A stretch of DNA of 64,000 nucleotides from Styela clava (lineage: Eukaryota > Chordata > Ascidiacea > Stolidobranchia > Styelidae), in assembly GCF_964204865.1 (NCBI RefSeq), contig NC_135256.1:19249703-19313702 (forward strand), given 5' to 3'. The position numbers and the translations under genes are program-made. Positions 1 to 12,989 of the stretch are shown piece by piece. The notes beneath the pieces are model-generated. The model saw only the letters and a list, made by a program, of their open reading frames with translations, searched no databases and was not told the DNA's origin. Position 1 is the stretch's first letter. Every line of letters begins with the position of its first letter.

Positions 1-1778
1 TTTATAAATTAATCATTAGACCAATGTTACATATGAATTATATACTTCAACTTGACAGGTTTTCACCTCATAGTCGTTAGGAGGTAAAATTAGCGTACTT
101 ATTGGTCGTGAATGAATCATTTTACTAAATTGTTGTTAATTTTTGTTACGATTCTTATTATTATTGTTGATGCTGTTCTTTCTCATTAATTCTGGATCAA
201 TCAATTTAAAATATTTCGTCTTAAAAATGGTATACACGTGGCTAAAAGCCAATTACTTTTTCTTAATTTTTTGCTTTTTCGTTTTAATTAAAGGGAACTT
301 ATTTTGACATTTGACTTTGGTATTCCCGAATATTAGTAGGCTAAGTCATTTTTCGACAAATCCGATGCTCAGCTACAGCATCAACAGCATAAATTGCTAC
401 GATGTGGACTTGATTTGTAAGTTTCGTTTGAATGATAAAATACCAGGTTTACTTGTATGTTGCATAAGCTACTGATGCACTGCTATTAGTTATTCGACTT
501 TTGAGCCCATGAAGTTGAGCATTGCTCTCTTGTCTTTACAATAATCGAAATGCAACTAAGCAGTGAAGTTTCGCCTTTTTCCGAACTGTCATTATAGAAA
601 TAACAACAAAGATAGGTTCGAAAAGTTGTCGCTTCAATGCCATGTTTATTTTATTATCACTCTCGCATACTAGAGAAATAAAATCACACATATGATTAAT
701 AACATCTATATTCTCCATATTTATGTAAAGTAAACATTTGGCGCCAAAAGCTGTCTGGAACTGTTTACATCTTTCTTTTCTGATATTGATAAGATAGAAT
801 TTTTGTCCTCCTTCTGTCCTACAAAATCCTCGTCACGCGATACTACTTATATTTGCAATATTCAAATGAGAATCAAGGTTTGGAACCGGAGGTTGGCGAT
901 TATAAAAATCGTGCAATCGGCTGTAACTGAATCATGAATGGCCAATCTAAATTTCCTTCATATCATTTATCCATAGTAGTGCGGCTCAATGCACATTCAC
1001 TTATACAGTTTAAGTTTTGAGAATATATAATATGATAATGGAAACAACATATATATTATACTGTATATGAATGGTAGAGTTGTAACACAGGGGAATATTT
1101 TGTAGAATGTTTTGTGTTTCAGCCGCACCCGCGTGGAATTGAATTCACCAGTAACCATATTTTGAACATGGTCCAAATCCTTAATTCTTCGATAGATATT
1201 GCATTGCTCTTATCTAACATGAATCAAAGGGAATTCTCATAATATAGATTTGATCAAAAAAGGTCAATAGCTCCAAGTTTACATTTAATTTTAATCGCGT
1301 TTGTCTCTACCATCTTCTATTCATGTTCCATTATATTTTGGTGTTGGCCTACTAATTTATTCGATGATGAACACAAAAAATTTGGATAATATTTATGTAA
1401 CCTTTTTTGATAATTTTCCACACAAAGTAACACACACACAAAATATCCCAACCGCTGGTGAGAGGTTCACATTCCACATTTTCCCCGGCGGAAACAACAG
1501 TGAAGATCACCCTCTTCAGGTATCAACGGTAACTGGAAATTAAGCAATATCTTGAAAACAACTTCAGGTAGCATTGTTAAGCGGAAATTGGGTTGAAACG
1601 CAACATTCAGGTCTGAATTTTTCTGGTAATTGTCTTTTTCATTTGATCTTTATCGATTTTTTCTGACCAAGCCAAGCCAAGCCGGCCTACTTCAGGGCAT
1701 TGGACCATTGCTTGAAAACTAATGGTCCATACTCTACATACCAAAAATGCTGTTTATTTGATTTTATGTTGTTTTATG
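1..1778. other. AT-rich stretch, no gene seen
   Basis: Open frames here are at most about 80 codons, have no recognisable motif and lack splice-site context that would join them into a gene. I see no RNA gene and no clear transposon end. A short hairpin, GGACCATT pairing with AATGGTCC, lies near 1700-1730 just before the SINE. Confidence 0.6.
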
Positions 1779-2062
1779 ACTCGGCGGTGTGGCGCATCGT
1801 CGTCATGTTCGAATCCCGTGTGGGGTTGATTATGTGCGAGAGAATTGCTAGACTCCTCGCCGTCGTAGAGTGGTTCACGTAACCGCTGGTCGATTACAGC
1901 TTTCTCCACCATCAAGTTCATGCATCTGAAAACTGGCTAACTAATCCCATACCCGACATGGACTGGTAGCCGGTCGAGAGGCCGTGGTTTGCCATATGAA
2001 TAGGCGGTATTATCGGCTTTCCTCTCCCTCGGGATAAATAGGTAAATTCTATCTTATCATGG
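1779..2062 (+). repeat. tRNA-derived SINE, family A, near full length
   Basis: The 5' part resembles a tRNA, with an A-box-like TGGCGCATCG followed by a B-box-like GTTCGAATCCC at 1807-1817. A conserved body follows: CACGTAACCGCTGGTCG, then CTAATCCCATACCCGACATGG, then GGATAAATA and a TATC-rich tail. The same body recurs at least eight more times in this window in both orientations, so it is an interspersed family. Pol III promoter activity is inferred from the boxes only. It is not a tRNA gene, because no acceptor stem or anticodon arm can be folded. Confidence 0.85.
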
Positions 2063-3490
2063 TTAGTCAAAAATGAAAATGTATATGTTACAGGTTTTAG
2101 GCTGTCTATACCAGAGTTCCTTAAACGACATCCGTTAGGAATTTCCAAGCTTTCTGCGACCCATTCTTATTCTCATATATATATATATATATATATGAAA
2201 AAGGATATGAGATGAATGTTGATTGTTGGTATTTTCCATGAAATCTAAAAAAGTATATATATATATATAGGGGGTTTTAGATTTTATCATTTCCGCAATC
2301 AAGCGAGTTAATGGGACCTCCGTAAAAAATACAATAATCTAAAATTAATAATATTGGTGATAATGATAATGCATTTTTATCAAACTTTCAAACAGCTCGT
2401 GTTAACCCCGCTTCATTGATCAAAATAGTTTATTTGGTAAATGAAGTGGATAATTTCATTTTAAAAATTTCAAGTGCCACGTTTATATAAAAAAAAGAAC
2501 CACTCAAGTTCTCTATTCCCAGTAATAAACATCCTTATCGCCTGATATTGATGATAAAAGTATTTGTCTGATAAAGGTTAAATTTAATGACAGGAAAAAT
2601 GTTTGTAGACAGAGCTGACGAATTGACAACTCACGTCCACGTTGATCAGAAAGAACGTTCATTCACTTGCATTTCAGTGTATGTTGTGATAAAGTTTAAG
2701 GCTCGATGCCATAAGCCAGAACGTGGTACGCAGTTTGGTAAGAATGTATTTATAATGAATCCTAATTCCTAATAACTCACGTTTATATCGAAATGAACTA
2801 AATCAGCATGTTCATTCACATAAATGTGTGCCAAACTTCGTGAAAAATTTTTTCGGAACCAAAGTTGACACTCAACTGAAACGTCTGGAATTGAAGTCAA
2901 ACCAAGTTTTGCATGACGTTTTTCGCATTCCACGTTTCCCAAAATTCATTAGAGTTTTACATTCGCCTCCAAGGAGAGAAATATCCAGTTTTGTTGTGAA
3001 ATGCAAAAAATGGTATGCACATTTACATGATTTCATTTTTAGCGACTAACTTTTTAGTTATTTTCAAACTCCAAATAGTATGGCAACGGAAAAGAGTCTT
3101 TGGTACTCCATGACTCATGAGTGGAGAAATTATGTCCAATATTATATAAAGGCGTAATTAAAATAGGCGGTTATGGATATAGTGGAACCATCAAAAGGTA
3201 ATAAGAATAATTATCCACAATTTAAGTGATTAATTAGTCATCAGAGAAATATTTACTCAAATTATCCAATATTTGCCTGTTTAAGTGTCATTAGGGAAAT
3301 ATTGCAGTCATTTAAAATGAGTCATCTATTTTATGTCTATTTTGAACATTTTCATCGCGCAACGGTGATAATACTATTTGTTAAATATAAGTAGAATGCT
3401 AATATATTTGCCCAGACATTGCTGACGTAGGAGTTCACCATGTTCCAATAACATGAATGGATGAAAGACAGTAAACACTTCAGTAAGATT
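2063..3490. other. Non-genic stretch with AT microsatellites
   Basis: Contains an (AT)n tract at about 2174-2196 and another at about 2253-2270. The remaining sequence is AT-rich with only short open frames and no family I recognise. Confidence 0.55.
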
Positions 3491-3559
3491 TTAAACACGT
3501 ACAAGGGCGTAATTGTCTGGGTCAAATATTGTTTCAAATGTCAGTAATAGACTCCATCT

Positions 3560-3860
3560 CACACCGTAGATTACAGATGTGCTTGAGTGCAAATGTAAGT
3601 TGGTGCAAATATCTGTGGGTGCGAATGTCCGTCCGTTGATCCAAAGGTTCAAGGTTGCAAATGTCCGTGAGTTCAATTGTACGTAGGTGCAAACGTCCGT
3701 GGGTGCGAATTTCCATGGGTGCAATATGCAAGTAGGTGATAAAATCTATGTGTGCCAGTGTCCACGGGTGGAATATCCGTGGGTGTAAAAGAATATAGGT
3801 GCAAATGCCTGGGTGCAGTTTGCGGGTGCAAATGTGCGTGGGTGTAAAGATAATAGAACT
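3560..3860 (+). repeat. Degenerate minisatellite, GTGGGTGCAAATGTCC-like units
   Basis: About a dozen diverged copies of a roughly 16-24 bp unit are visible (GTGCAAATGTCCGTGGGTGC and variants). On the minus strand the units translate into a Cys/His/Thr-rich string in two frames. That string is a product of the repeat and not a protein domain. Confidence 0.75.
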
Positions 3861-4052
3861 ATCTTGCAAATACTGAATCAGGCGAAGGGTGCTTGGAGAA
3901 AAAAAGCTGCAGTGACCAAATAGCTACATTGCCTGGGCATATTTCTTATGATATTTGAAAATTTACGCTATGCTATGAGTCGGTAGGAATTTTCCCATGC
4001 CCGAACAATTCTCATTAATGCAGCATACACGCGGCATTTTAATGAACTTATA

Positions 4053-4130
4053 GCAGGGGTGGGCAATTACTTTCCTGTGTGGGCCGGTTCCAGATAATAG
4101 ATTTGGTTACCGGGCCAAAGGCCCATAATA
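4053..4130 (+). mobile_element. hAT-type left terminus, partner not found
   Basis: Begins CAGGGGTGGGCAATTAC, a widespread hAT terminal motif, followed by the GGCCGG/GGGCC tracts typical of such ends. No matching right end (TTGCCCACCCCTG) was found nearby, so this is either a truncated element or one whose other end has decayed. Confidence 0.5.
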
Positions 4131-4533
4131 CAATATGAAACTACGAATAAAAAAAAAATTCCAGTACTGAAATTGACGTACCGGACAAAAGGAAGGAACA
4201 AATGTTGCAGCATTTACGGCCGCACGAAAAAATCCTCGAAGGTAGCTCTCTGAATGACGTAATTTGCAGGCCTAAATGCTGACATATCAGGCAGACATAT
4301 CAACCTAATCTTTACCGACTGTTGGTGACGAATGCCATTGTGGCGTTAGTGTGACGCCTCAGTGAGCTCCCAACAGTGTGGGTTGCTGGTCGTCTTTCAG
4401 TTATCTTTACTGCAAAACGATGATTCCTGAATTTGTGTAGAACCACGAATATTCGCTGAATAACGATTGAAGGTCACAAATGGACCCGATTGGTAAAAAC
4501 GCGATCGGATTTGATTTTAAATTGGGTCTCCTA

Positions 4534-4605
4534 AACCAATCTTTTCCCGACCTATGGGTCGCGACCCTAAACTGGATCGCCTCAAAATATTTGGTATTGA
4601 GGTGC
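4534..4605 (+). mobile_element. hAT-like terminal fragment (GGGTCGCGACCC type)
   Basis: Contains CCTATGGGTCGCGACCC followed by GGATCGCC. This parallels 47045-47100, which has CCCATATAGGTCGCAACCC followed by GGGTCGCC. The two are probably copies of the same terminus. No boundary or duplication is visible. Confidence 0.4.
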
Positions 4606-5707
4606 TGTTCGATAGTAATTGTATAGCTTTGTGTTAGCGAACACCCGACATGTTTTCGTCCATTATAATTTCTCAACAAGTTTCTACCACAAGCGATGAA
4701 TGCTTCCTTCGAGCATTCTCAACTTGCTTCTTCACTTCCGTTGTATTGACTAATTAGACCAGTGTTTCCCGAGTCCGCGGAGCGTTTGAACAAGTCCGCA
4801 ACGAGCCAGAAATTCACTGCGGGCCGCAAACGTTTTAGCGAAACTTAATCATCAGCTGCGTTACGATTTACGTTAGAATTTACATAGAACATAAAAAAAG
4901 CAAGTTTATTCACATAACATTAATCGAGTCAAAAATTAATGGATACTGAGTAAGGCTGAGCATATATTCGAATATTCAATTCCAAAATTTTGTAACATGT
5001 GACGCGACAGGTCACATGCGCGTCGCTTAATCAAACGATTGGATTTCACAACTCACTTGCGGATTTCTGACAATAACACGAGTCGGCACGCGCGTGGATA
5101 GATAGATACCTAAGTGGTGTTTCTCGCGAGCTCGAACAACGGGAAGTAATTTTTTTCTGGTGGGTGGCAACCTTAATTTTCTAAATTGAAAAGCGACAAT
5201 ACAAAATACTAAAAATGAAACTGAGAACACCAAGTTTTGTTTCAAAATAAAAACGGCTTTTTAGACATTGCAAATCGCAAAATTTCGGGTGTTACTGTAT
5301 AGTATACGTGTATCAGGGCATTTAACCTCACTATTTTTTGCTTTACTGCCTCCACACTGGTAGGTACAGTACCGGAGCGCCGTAAATGTTTTACGGACAG
5401 CTCAGATTTGTCGAATTCACAAAAATACGAATCAAAAACAAAATATAATCGGGCACCACGCATTTTTGTGTCCACTGATTGTCATATTTTTAAGTATGAT
5501 TGCTTTTATTTCGTCAACACAGCCGCAGATTGAAATGATCAAAATTAAATTAATATTAAAGCAATGCGATATTTTTTTTTTGATTTACTAATATACTTAA
5601 TTATATTTTTAATAAATTCTGAATCAAGCTGTACCTCCTGGAAATTTATAACAGATAGTAGGATTTTTCTAACGGCGATAACAAATTCGCAAGATCGCAA
5701 AAAATAT

Positions 5708-5725
5708 GTATATATATATATATAT
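5708..5725. repeat. (TA)n microsatellite
   Basis: A short uninterrupted TA dinucleotide run inside the outer hAT-like element. Confidence 0.8.
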
Positions 5726-6130
5726 CAAAACTAAATATAATTGGGCAATATATTCTCACATTATTATGTTCGCGGATGGCCGTGGAATTTTAAAGAAGTA
5801 ATGCTTTCATCTTGTTATAAGTCGACGCGACCGCGAGTGACCACGAAGTTTATGACAACAACAGCATTTAACGTTCTATTTGAAAATATACAGCAAATAT
5901 TTATTATCGGGATTTCATTCTCGGAGTTTGGAACTGGAGTTTCAGAGAACTGGGTGTATGGACGTGTCTAACTTCCTGCTGCCCGAGACGAGTTTCTGAT
6001 AATAATGCCCCTATTCCTCCCATCTTCACCAATTATTTGGGGGATGAACAAATTAAAGAAGTTGTTATACATGAGGGGGGGGGGGGGAGGGATGTCACAT
6101 GTGTTGAAGTTATAGTTTCGTTGCTTAGAT

Positions 6131-7717
6131 CAGGGGTTCTCAAACTTTTGGTGTCACGGAGCCCGTGAAGAGGTTGACTATTATTCACGGAGCCCCACAA
6201 ATAAGTTTCAAAAATAAAACTGACAAAAACACATTGTTGCTTACCGATTAATGTTCCTGAGTAAATTAAAATTACTTTCCTTAATTTAAAACTGCTATTT
6301 AATTGGGTTAAAACAAGGCATGAATAAATCTGAATTTCACAGATAAACTATATATCATGAGGCCGTAGATTTGACACTTGACAAACACATTAATAAATTC
6401 GTTGTCCAATTCCATTCCTTTTGATAATTTTGGAAGGCTTAGAAAGTCGCTGATAACGTGCGCGACTGCATTTCGTTAAAATCGCCAATTGTTTTCGTCA
6501 GCGTGGCGTGTTTTTAAGACTGTAAACATCTTTACGTCGGTGTTTATATTCCCAAATTTCCCCTGGCTTAGGCACGTGTTGTTCCACGAGGACGACGATT
6601 TTTTGTTCTCGTACGGAATTGTGGGTTCATTGTAAAAAACTTTAGTATACTCATATAATCATTAGCAACGAGATGCCGAAAATAATTAATGAAGAGGTGA
6701 ATCCGCAACCCTAATTTCGGCATTATAAAGTATTAAAACTAAAATCGAAAACGGAAAATAACACCATAAGTTTTGTTTGAGCAGACCTGCGACAGACTAA
6801 AAACGATTTTTCATACATTGTAAATCACAAAATTTGATGTTATGTTGGGTTTTCTTTGGAAATCATACAATAGTCACTTAAATCGAAACACAGTCAACTG
6901 TGCGCGCGATGTCCCTTTTTATCCATTGTGAAACTACCGCCAGGGCTGCATGCGCGTTTTTCGCGGTATGTGACGACATTTCAGATACTTAATGAAATGT
7001 ATTTCACTCAATTTTTATTGTAATAAAATTACATTCAACCCAATTGAACCAAAACAAGGTATTTTAAATATGCCCGCATTCTTCATGGATTGCGCAATTG
7101 TAAATATTGAGATATTCGTAAGGGCGATATCTTGATTAAAAATAGTCTTGAGTGCTGAACGAAGAAACCCTAATACGACAAATCCTAATATTGCAAAATG
7201 CGATCTAATCCATTTTCAGTTGGCAGTTTAGCACTTACTTTATGTTATTTTAGAATAGTAATCTCTCATTTTAGTAATCGTAATAGTAATTTCGACTCAA
7301 AGGCGAGTAACGATGAACACAAATAAATTATTATGACAATACATTATAAATGTTCGCATCGGCCACGGATTTAATATTATACGCAACAGAAAACTCGTTA
7401 TCCAATAAAAAAGTCTTTTTTTAAAGAATGACCTAATTGCGAAGTATGCTCCACGGGAATTTCTGATTCCAATTCTAAACCCTCTCCTCCTTTTTAAAAA
7501 TCCTAGCTGCGCACCTGCTTATAGTTAATGTCATATTTGAATTACCGCCTCGTTGCCATATTTCGACGCTACTATTGTCAAATTTTATGAAGACTTCTTT
7601 GAAAAGTTACAATATTATCCGAGTCAGTATTTTAAAAGTTATCGAATAGCTCGCGGAGCCCCTACGTTTCTCTCACGGAGCCCTAGGGCTCCGTACGGAG
7701 CACTTTGAGAACCTATG
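6131..7717. mobile_element. Nested hAT-like element, about 1.6 kb
   Basis: The left end is CAGGGGTTCTCAAACTTTTG, followed by TCACGGAGCCC. The right end is GGCTCCGTACGGAGCAC then TTTGAGAACCTATG, the diverged inverted complement. Flanks GCTTAGAT (6123-6130) and GCTTAGCC (7718-7725) match at 6 of 8 positions. The interior has no long open frame, so the copy is non-autonomous. A G-homopolymer lies near the left flank at about 6076-6088. It sits wholly inside the 4760-8063 element and so is the younger insertion. Confidence 0.7.
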
Positions 7718-8644
7718 GCTTAGCCTTAGATGACTTAATTGAATAATAATAATACATCCATTTCACTTTTACTTGGCCTTCATTCTCATGTATAACAACT
7801 CTATAATTAGTTTATCTGCAAAAAACTCGTCGTCATGGATTGAATATTGTGCGACAGAAAAGGCCATTTATACACTAAAAAAGTCGGCTCGTTTAACAAA
7901 CGCTTAATTGCGGCGAATTTTCGATTTTAAAATTCTGTTGTGTTTGGTTTTATTATTTCTTCACACAGAGTAAGTGCGGTTGCAATAAACGCACGTTGGG
8001 TCCGCAAAGGTTTTCGCCGGTGAAAAAATAGTCCGCGACCAAAAAAGGTTGGGAAACGCTCGAAATTAGAACTAATGTCAACGGTGAAACAACATTTGAC
8101 TCGCTTTCGTTTTCTAGCAATTAGTCTTTTTTCTTTCGAAATTTGGGAGTGACTAAAAATAACCCTATGATAACTTTTTCTGCACAAGCCTTAGTTTAGA
8201 CCCGATCGGTTCTCCAGTCCCGCACAAAACCAATTACGAACGTTTATTTACGTTATACGCAAATACTCTTATACAAAACGCGACCACGATAGATAGACAA
8301 TGTGGAAGAATTTTCAGAACTCAGCAGTAATAAAATATATTTATATAAAAATAGGGTCCTTTAGCGAAACACCAAGTAAAAATAATTTCAAACTTTTTGA
8401 TTCATATATGAAGCAGTTAAAATAGAAAGTTTGTTTAAAACGTGCTAACATTTAATATTTACAAAACTAATGCCAAGAATGAAATTCACAATTTTAAAAA
8501 AGTTTTAAGGCAAAACTGTGATATGTGACTGAGCCCTGGATCACTATTTGATCATGATTTAGGACTTTCAATTCAACAGATTCTTTGTGACCAGCATGGA
8601 GTGGAAGCATTTGATCAGACGCTGAAAAAAAACTTTGCCATTGA

Positions 8645-10123
8645 CTATAAGTTTTTCTTCAATGCTAAAACACCGATGATAACAATAGTCTCAGTAATTG
8701 CTGGAAGGGCACTGTAAAAAAAAAAATTGACAGAGCAATGGAAATGGATTTTGTCACTGAATAAAATTATAATAAAACTCAGTGGCTACCATAAGCTTGT
8801 TTCTCTCAATTTTGGTAAATTCAGGAGAATTAAAAAGACGGAAAAAAACAATCATATTTTCAAACAAATATTGTTATAAGAGACTTAAACGTAGAGATTC
8901 TCTCACAACAATGTTGTTGGGCATTTTGTTACAATGATGCTACTTATAATAACTGGAATTTTTTACATTTCATATACATTCAAAACCTCCAACAGGTCTT
9001 TTTAAACTTACAAACTGTATTCAACAGAACTTAGAATTAGTCACATATCAAGAAGTCTCGAAAATCAAGAAAAACAAGAAGATCGACAGTGAAATGACTT
9101 AGGGCCTTGGAGTATACAAGAGTGGAAAATATATTGGTCATATGATGCACCATTATTTTAAAATATTCTGTGGCTTGGTCTGATGAAAAGTATATGAGAA
9201 TAAAAGTTTTGTTGATAATTACTAACCTACAGAATGCAAAAATCCACCAATATAAAGAGCAGCTCCAAGAATCAAAAACGAAAAAGGCGAGAGTGACACT
9301 GGCCCCTGCATGAGCCGCAATAGCTGAATAGTTCAGTATAAGGAAGTTGAGGTAAACAATGTGAAATCTCAATTACTAAATACAAATTTTGCTGAATCCC
9401 ACTTGAGTTCAACCTGCCTTCATAAAAAAATTTGTTAACGTCTTATTCCCCAATAATCTTACATTGAAGATATAAATTAAACACTATTTCCATTTATTGC
9501 AATTCAAAATCTTTTTTTATAGAATTAAATAAACTATTTGTTAAAAAGGATACAAAATAGAGACTGCGTGTGACTGAACATTGAAACTCCACCAATAAAC
9601 CCTCCAAATTCAACCAAAAAGAATGCTAGTGTTATTGAAAGGCCAATAATAAGTTCAGTGTCTCTGGATGAATATTCTGCAGCAGTGTAGTTAATTGGAA
9701 GACATGCTTTCACATTCAGATCCTGTAGTAATATTGAACACTTCATGATTTACTCAAAACTAGAATAGAATATAACCAAAGGCACGCACTATTAATTAAA
9801 TAGGTCAAAAAACTAATACACATTTAATTTGAGGTTTTCTGATAAAAGAAATATTTAAATCAACAATTACGGTAGTAATTTCTGGTGTTTAAAGCTATAC
9901 ATGTAAACATGATGGTCCCAAAAAACTGTGCTAAGAGTTCTGGTGCATGGTGCTCTGAAATACACTTTAGTTGCTACGTTTGTCATAAAATAGCAATTGT
10001 ATTTTATATACAATATGATAATGAAAAAATACTCACCCTTGACCAGAATATTGATATGACAATCACCAGATGTGCTATGAGAACCAAGAATCTAGTTGGT
10101 ACCAAACCACTTACAGCTCTCAT
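8645..10123 (-). CDS. TMEM107: TMEM107, ciliary transition zone membrane protein, four exons
   Basis: Coding exons on the minus strand are 10123-10037, 9722-9554, 9323-9227 and 8711-8645. They total 420 bp, or 139 residues plus stop (TAG at 8645-8647); vertebrate TMEM107 has about 140. All introns are GT-AG (donors GTGAGT, GTATCC, GTTAGT) and phases agree. Family matches seen directly: VSGLVPTRFL at the N-terminus, VKACLP, FGGFIGGVSMF, SWSCSLYWWIFAFC and the ending SALPAITE...LKK. The protein is four hydrophobic segments with short loops. In studied animals TMEM107 belongs to the MKS module at the ciliary transition zone and controls which membrane proteins enter cilia. The start is the first ATG and aligns with the family start. 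No promoter motif or poly(A) signal was assigned. Confidence 0.94.
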
Positions 10124-10369
10124 AATTTTAATATGCGGCGGATTGAATCAATTTACAGGTGACGGTAGATAGGCTTACCCCTGTGAAAACAGAAAATATT
10201 CCATAATAAATCTGTGGTACAGCAAAGACAGTTATAGGTGTATATATTGGGAACATATTTATCCTTGGGGAGAGCAAAACGTTTGCCTAATCATGTTGAA
10301 AACTACTGCCTCTTGTCCAATTATCAGTTCATCAAGTATAGGAATACATAACTAGAGTGTTTCTTTCAG

Positions 10370-10425
10370 TTCATGAACTTGATGGTGGCAGGGTAGAGGA
10401 AGCCATAACCAAACAGATGATACAA
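10370..10425 (-). repeat. Fragment of SINE family A
   Basis: CATGAACTTGATGGTGG followed by GAGGAAGCCATAACC matches the complement of the SINE middle section. Only about 55 bases are recognisable. Confidence 0.5.
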
Positions 10426-11330
10426 ACTTACTGAACCACACTACGATAGCAAGGGATGAGCCTTGTCATAACCGGACAAGGTATTTACACAAGTATTCTA
10501 ATGAATGAGGTGAGCCAACCCAATTACCTAACTTATTTGCAATACTGTCTGAATATGGTACTAGAATACCGGCACCAAAATCATGAAAATAGTCTACTAA
10601 ATATGGGATACCAGTAATGGAAAGTAACTATACCAGTAACTATATTTCCATCAATAGTCTTCTATTACTGTGTTATATACAGTAGGCCTATATAAGTTTA
10701 TTTTGAATTCCCCGATGGGCAACACACATTCTAGCATTTGCTGGATGAGTCTGACAGTTGTACTGGCACCATAATATTGCAGTAAGACGGGAGATAGGCT
10801 ACAAAATGAGATTAAATCTGTGAATAGTCAATGTATCGTAACTGTAGTACGGTAAGTTTTAGTTATGCACCATAGGCTAACCGGTACCGATAACTCTTGA
10901 GATCTAGGACAGTGATACAGTTCGATACCGGTAATAGCATTCTGACGTCTTTGCTTATGCCCCGGTTAAACTTAAATCGCGCATAGACTAGGTACCGTAC
11001 CGGTATATCTGTACGGTATCGGTATAGTCTAGTCTAGCTCATTTGAAACGTAGGCTATCAGATGATAGTGTTAACTCTCATGAGCACGATCAACCGCTCG
11101 ATTTAATGCGTAACCAACCCCGTCGCTGCATATGATCGTAAATATATACTACTACGATATGATCGCTAAACTTCTGATGAGAGATGTCTGTACCACTGTA
11201 CTACTTTATCGGATCACCGAAGAGCGCCGGTATTGAAATTACCGTCAATATATATATAAATTTCATTGAGTGGGTATCTATTAAATATTTACCTGTGAAA
11301 CGGTGTTTGCAGAGAACAATATTCGAATCG

Positions 11331-11392
11331 GCGGTGTGGCGCATCGTGCTATACGTTAAGAATACGCTTGCCATCGCACATATGATTAACCT
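11331..11392 (+). repeat. tRNA-like head of SINE family A
   Basis: GGCGGTGTGGCGCATCGTGC matches the start of the 1779 copy, including the A-box-like segment, but diverges before the B box. It is a head-only fragment or a relative with a different body. Confidence 0.55.
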
Positions 11393-11888
11393 GATTGCTT
11401 TAGTCAATATTCATATAAAACTTGATCCTCGTAAAAAAAATCATGTTTATTTCAATTGCTAAAAAAATTATTTTTAAACAAACTTCGAAAAAAAATTAAT
11501 AAACCCTGAAGGGGATTTAGGATTTTGGTACCGGTACTCGTTGAAATAAGATGATTGTAACAAACATTACTTGCAATGAGAATAAAAACGTTGTGGTCAC
11601 AATTGGTGATCTGAATTTCATTTATTATTTATAACCGATCATGTTTTTTAATCCTGGGAATATATTTGTGAGTACATAGCATATATCCCAATTATGTCTA
11701 CCCAAGAGATTGGTTTTCAATCGTTGGTTGTAAATTGAAGATGAGGTATTCCTAATATATGATAGTACTTTCCCCCACCACAGGACGACAGATTTCTTCT
11801 ATTCATGCATCCATGCATAAAGGGAACAAATAAAACACCCCAGTGAACATATGGATTTTCATATGGGTGGTTGGCTTCTGGGATATTG

Positions 11889-12090
11889 GGTGGTTCACGT
11901 AACCGCTGGTCGGTTACGGCTTCCTCCACCACCAAGTCCATGCTTCCGAAAACAAACAATACAGTAAATCTAATCCCATACCCGACTTGGAATGGTAACC
12001 GAACGAGAGGCCGTGGTTCGCCATATGAATAAGCCGTCTTATCGCCTTTCCTCTCCCCCGGGATAAATATGTAAATCCTATCCTATCCAT
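11889..12090 (+). repeat. SINE family A, 5'-truncated copy
   Basis: Starts in the body at TGGTTCACGTAACCGCTGG and runs through CTAATCCCATACCCGAC to GGATAAATATG and a CCTATCCTAT tail. The tRNA-like head is missing, as expected for target-primed insertion that stopped early. Confidence 0.85.
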
Positions 12091-12989
12091 ATTCATACTT
12101 GACGTAAACTCGTAAACGGTCCCCGTGCGTTGGTTGCTTTCCTAATTTTGTGATCAGTTTTGTCAAATATTTAATCATTATGCTAATTAGAAACTAAAAT
12201 GATAAGCATATGAATAACCGTATTTCGGTTCTATTATATCGCGAAACATCCTCTTGCTTGTTTTCAACCGATTCCAAAATTTTTGACTCTAAACACTACA
12301 ATACCGACAACACGCTTGTTCCAATTCCTACACTGCTGTCAGCCTTTAGTATTTGAGTATATTTCAATTTCTGAGCTAACTTAGGCAAAGGCAGTATGGC
12401 TACGGTACGGTACCGTACCGGTGCGAAAGTTGCCAGACGATAAGTTGAACAGACCTGGGCATTAATTGTCAACCATTAAGCCCTAAATGACTTTTTCATA
12501 GCGTGTTTTTAATAGAGTTCTATACCGGTATGTTTAAAACACACTCCTAAAATAATATTTTTTTATGCGACAAAATTTCTATTGAACAATCTTGAACTTG
12601 CGAGATTTTGTGTCTAGTAGAGGTTAATTAATTTTTATTTCAACGTTTTCTTGTGTTATTTTCCAACAGAACAACACCAAAACCACTATTATAGCAAGAA
12701 TGGATACCGGTACTCTAAAATTCACGATTGTATTTACAGAATTTTCAAATTCAAGGCTTCAATTGACAATTTTGATGATGTCATACCTCTAATTATTACT
12801 GCACAGTTTATTGTAATTTATTTCCTGTCTGAGTCACTCTAACGATTTTACATGCCACTCAATGTATCGAACTAGTATTTAAAGCGAAGCTAGAGTCCCT
12901 TTTTCGTGAAACATACGACTCTACTATAGAACATTAACTGTAAAAGACCATTATTCCAGTTGGTTAGGCTTGAATTATACTGTGTACAT

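Larger units (their letters stand above)
4760..8063. mobile_element. Outer non-autonomous hAT-like element, about 3.3 kb
   Basis: The left end reads CAGTGTTTCCCGAGTCCGCG. The right end is GGTTGGGAAACGCTC with GTCCGCGACC just inside, the inverted counterpart. Flanks AATTAGAC (4752-4759) and AATTAGAA (8064-8071) match at 7 of 8 positions, as expected for an aged 8-bp hAT target-site duplication. A second element interrupts it at 6131-7717. No transposase frame was found. A terminal fragment of the same family lies at 40925-41020. The exact right boundary is uncertain by a base or two. Confidence 0.6.

Noticed and set aside
1807-1817. Possible tRNA genes at B-box-like GTTCGAATCC sites (also 27490, 42350, 46177)
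   Set aside because: Each lies in the same SINE body and cannot be folded into a full tRNA cloverleaf.
3534-3869. 111-codon frame with repeated Cys, His and Thr
   Set aside because: Produced by the minisatellite on this strand; the pattern shifts between frames with the repeat unit.
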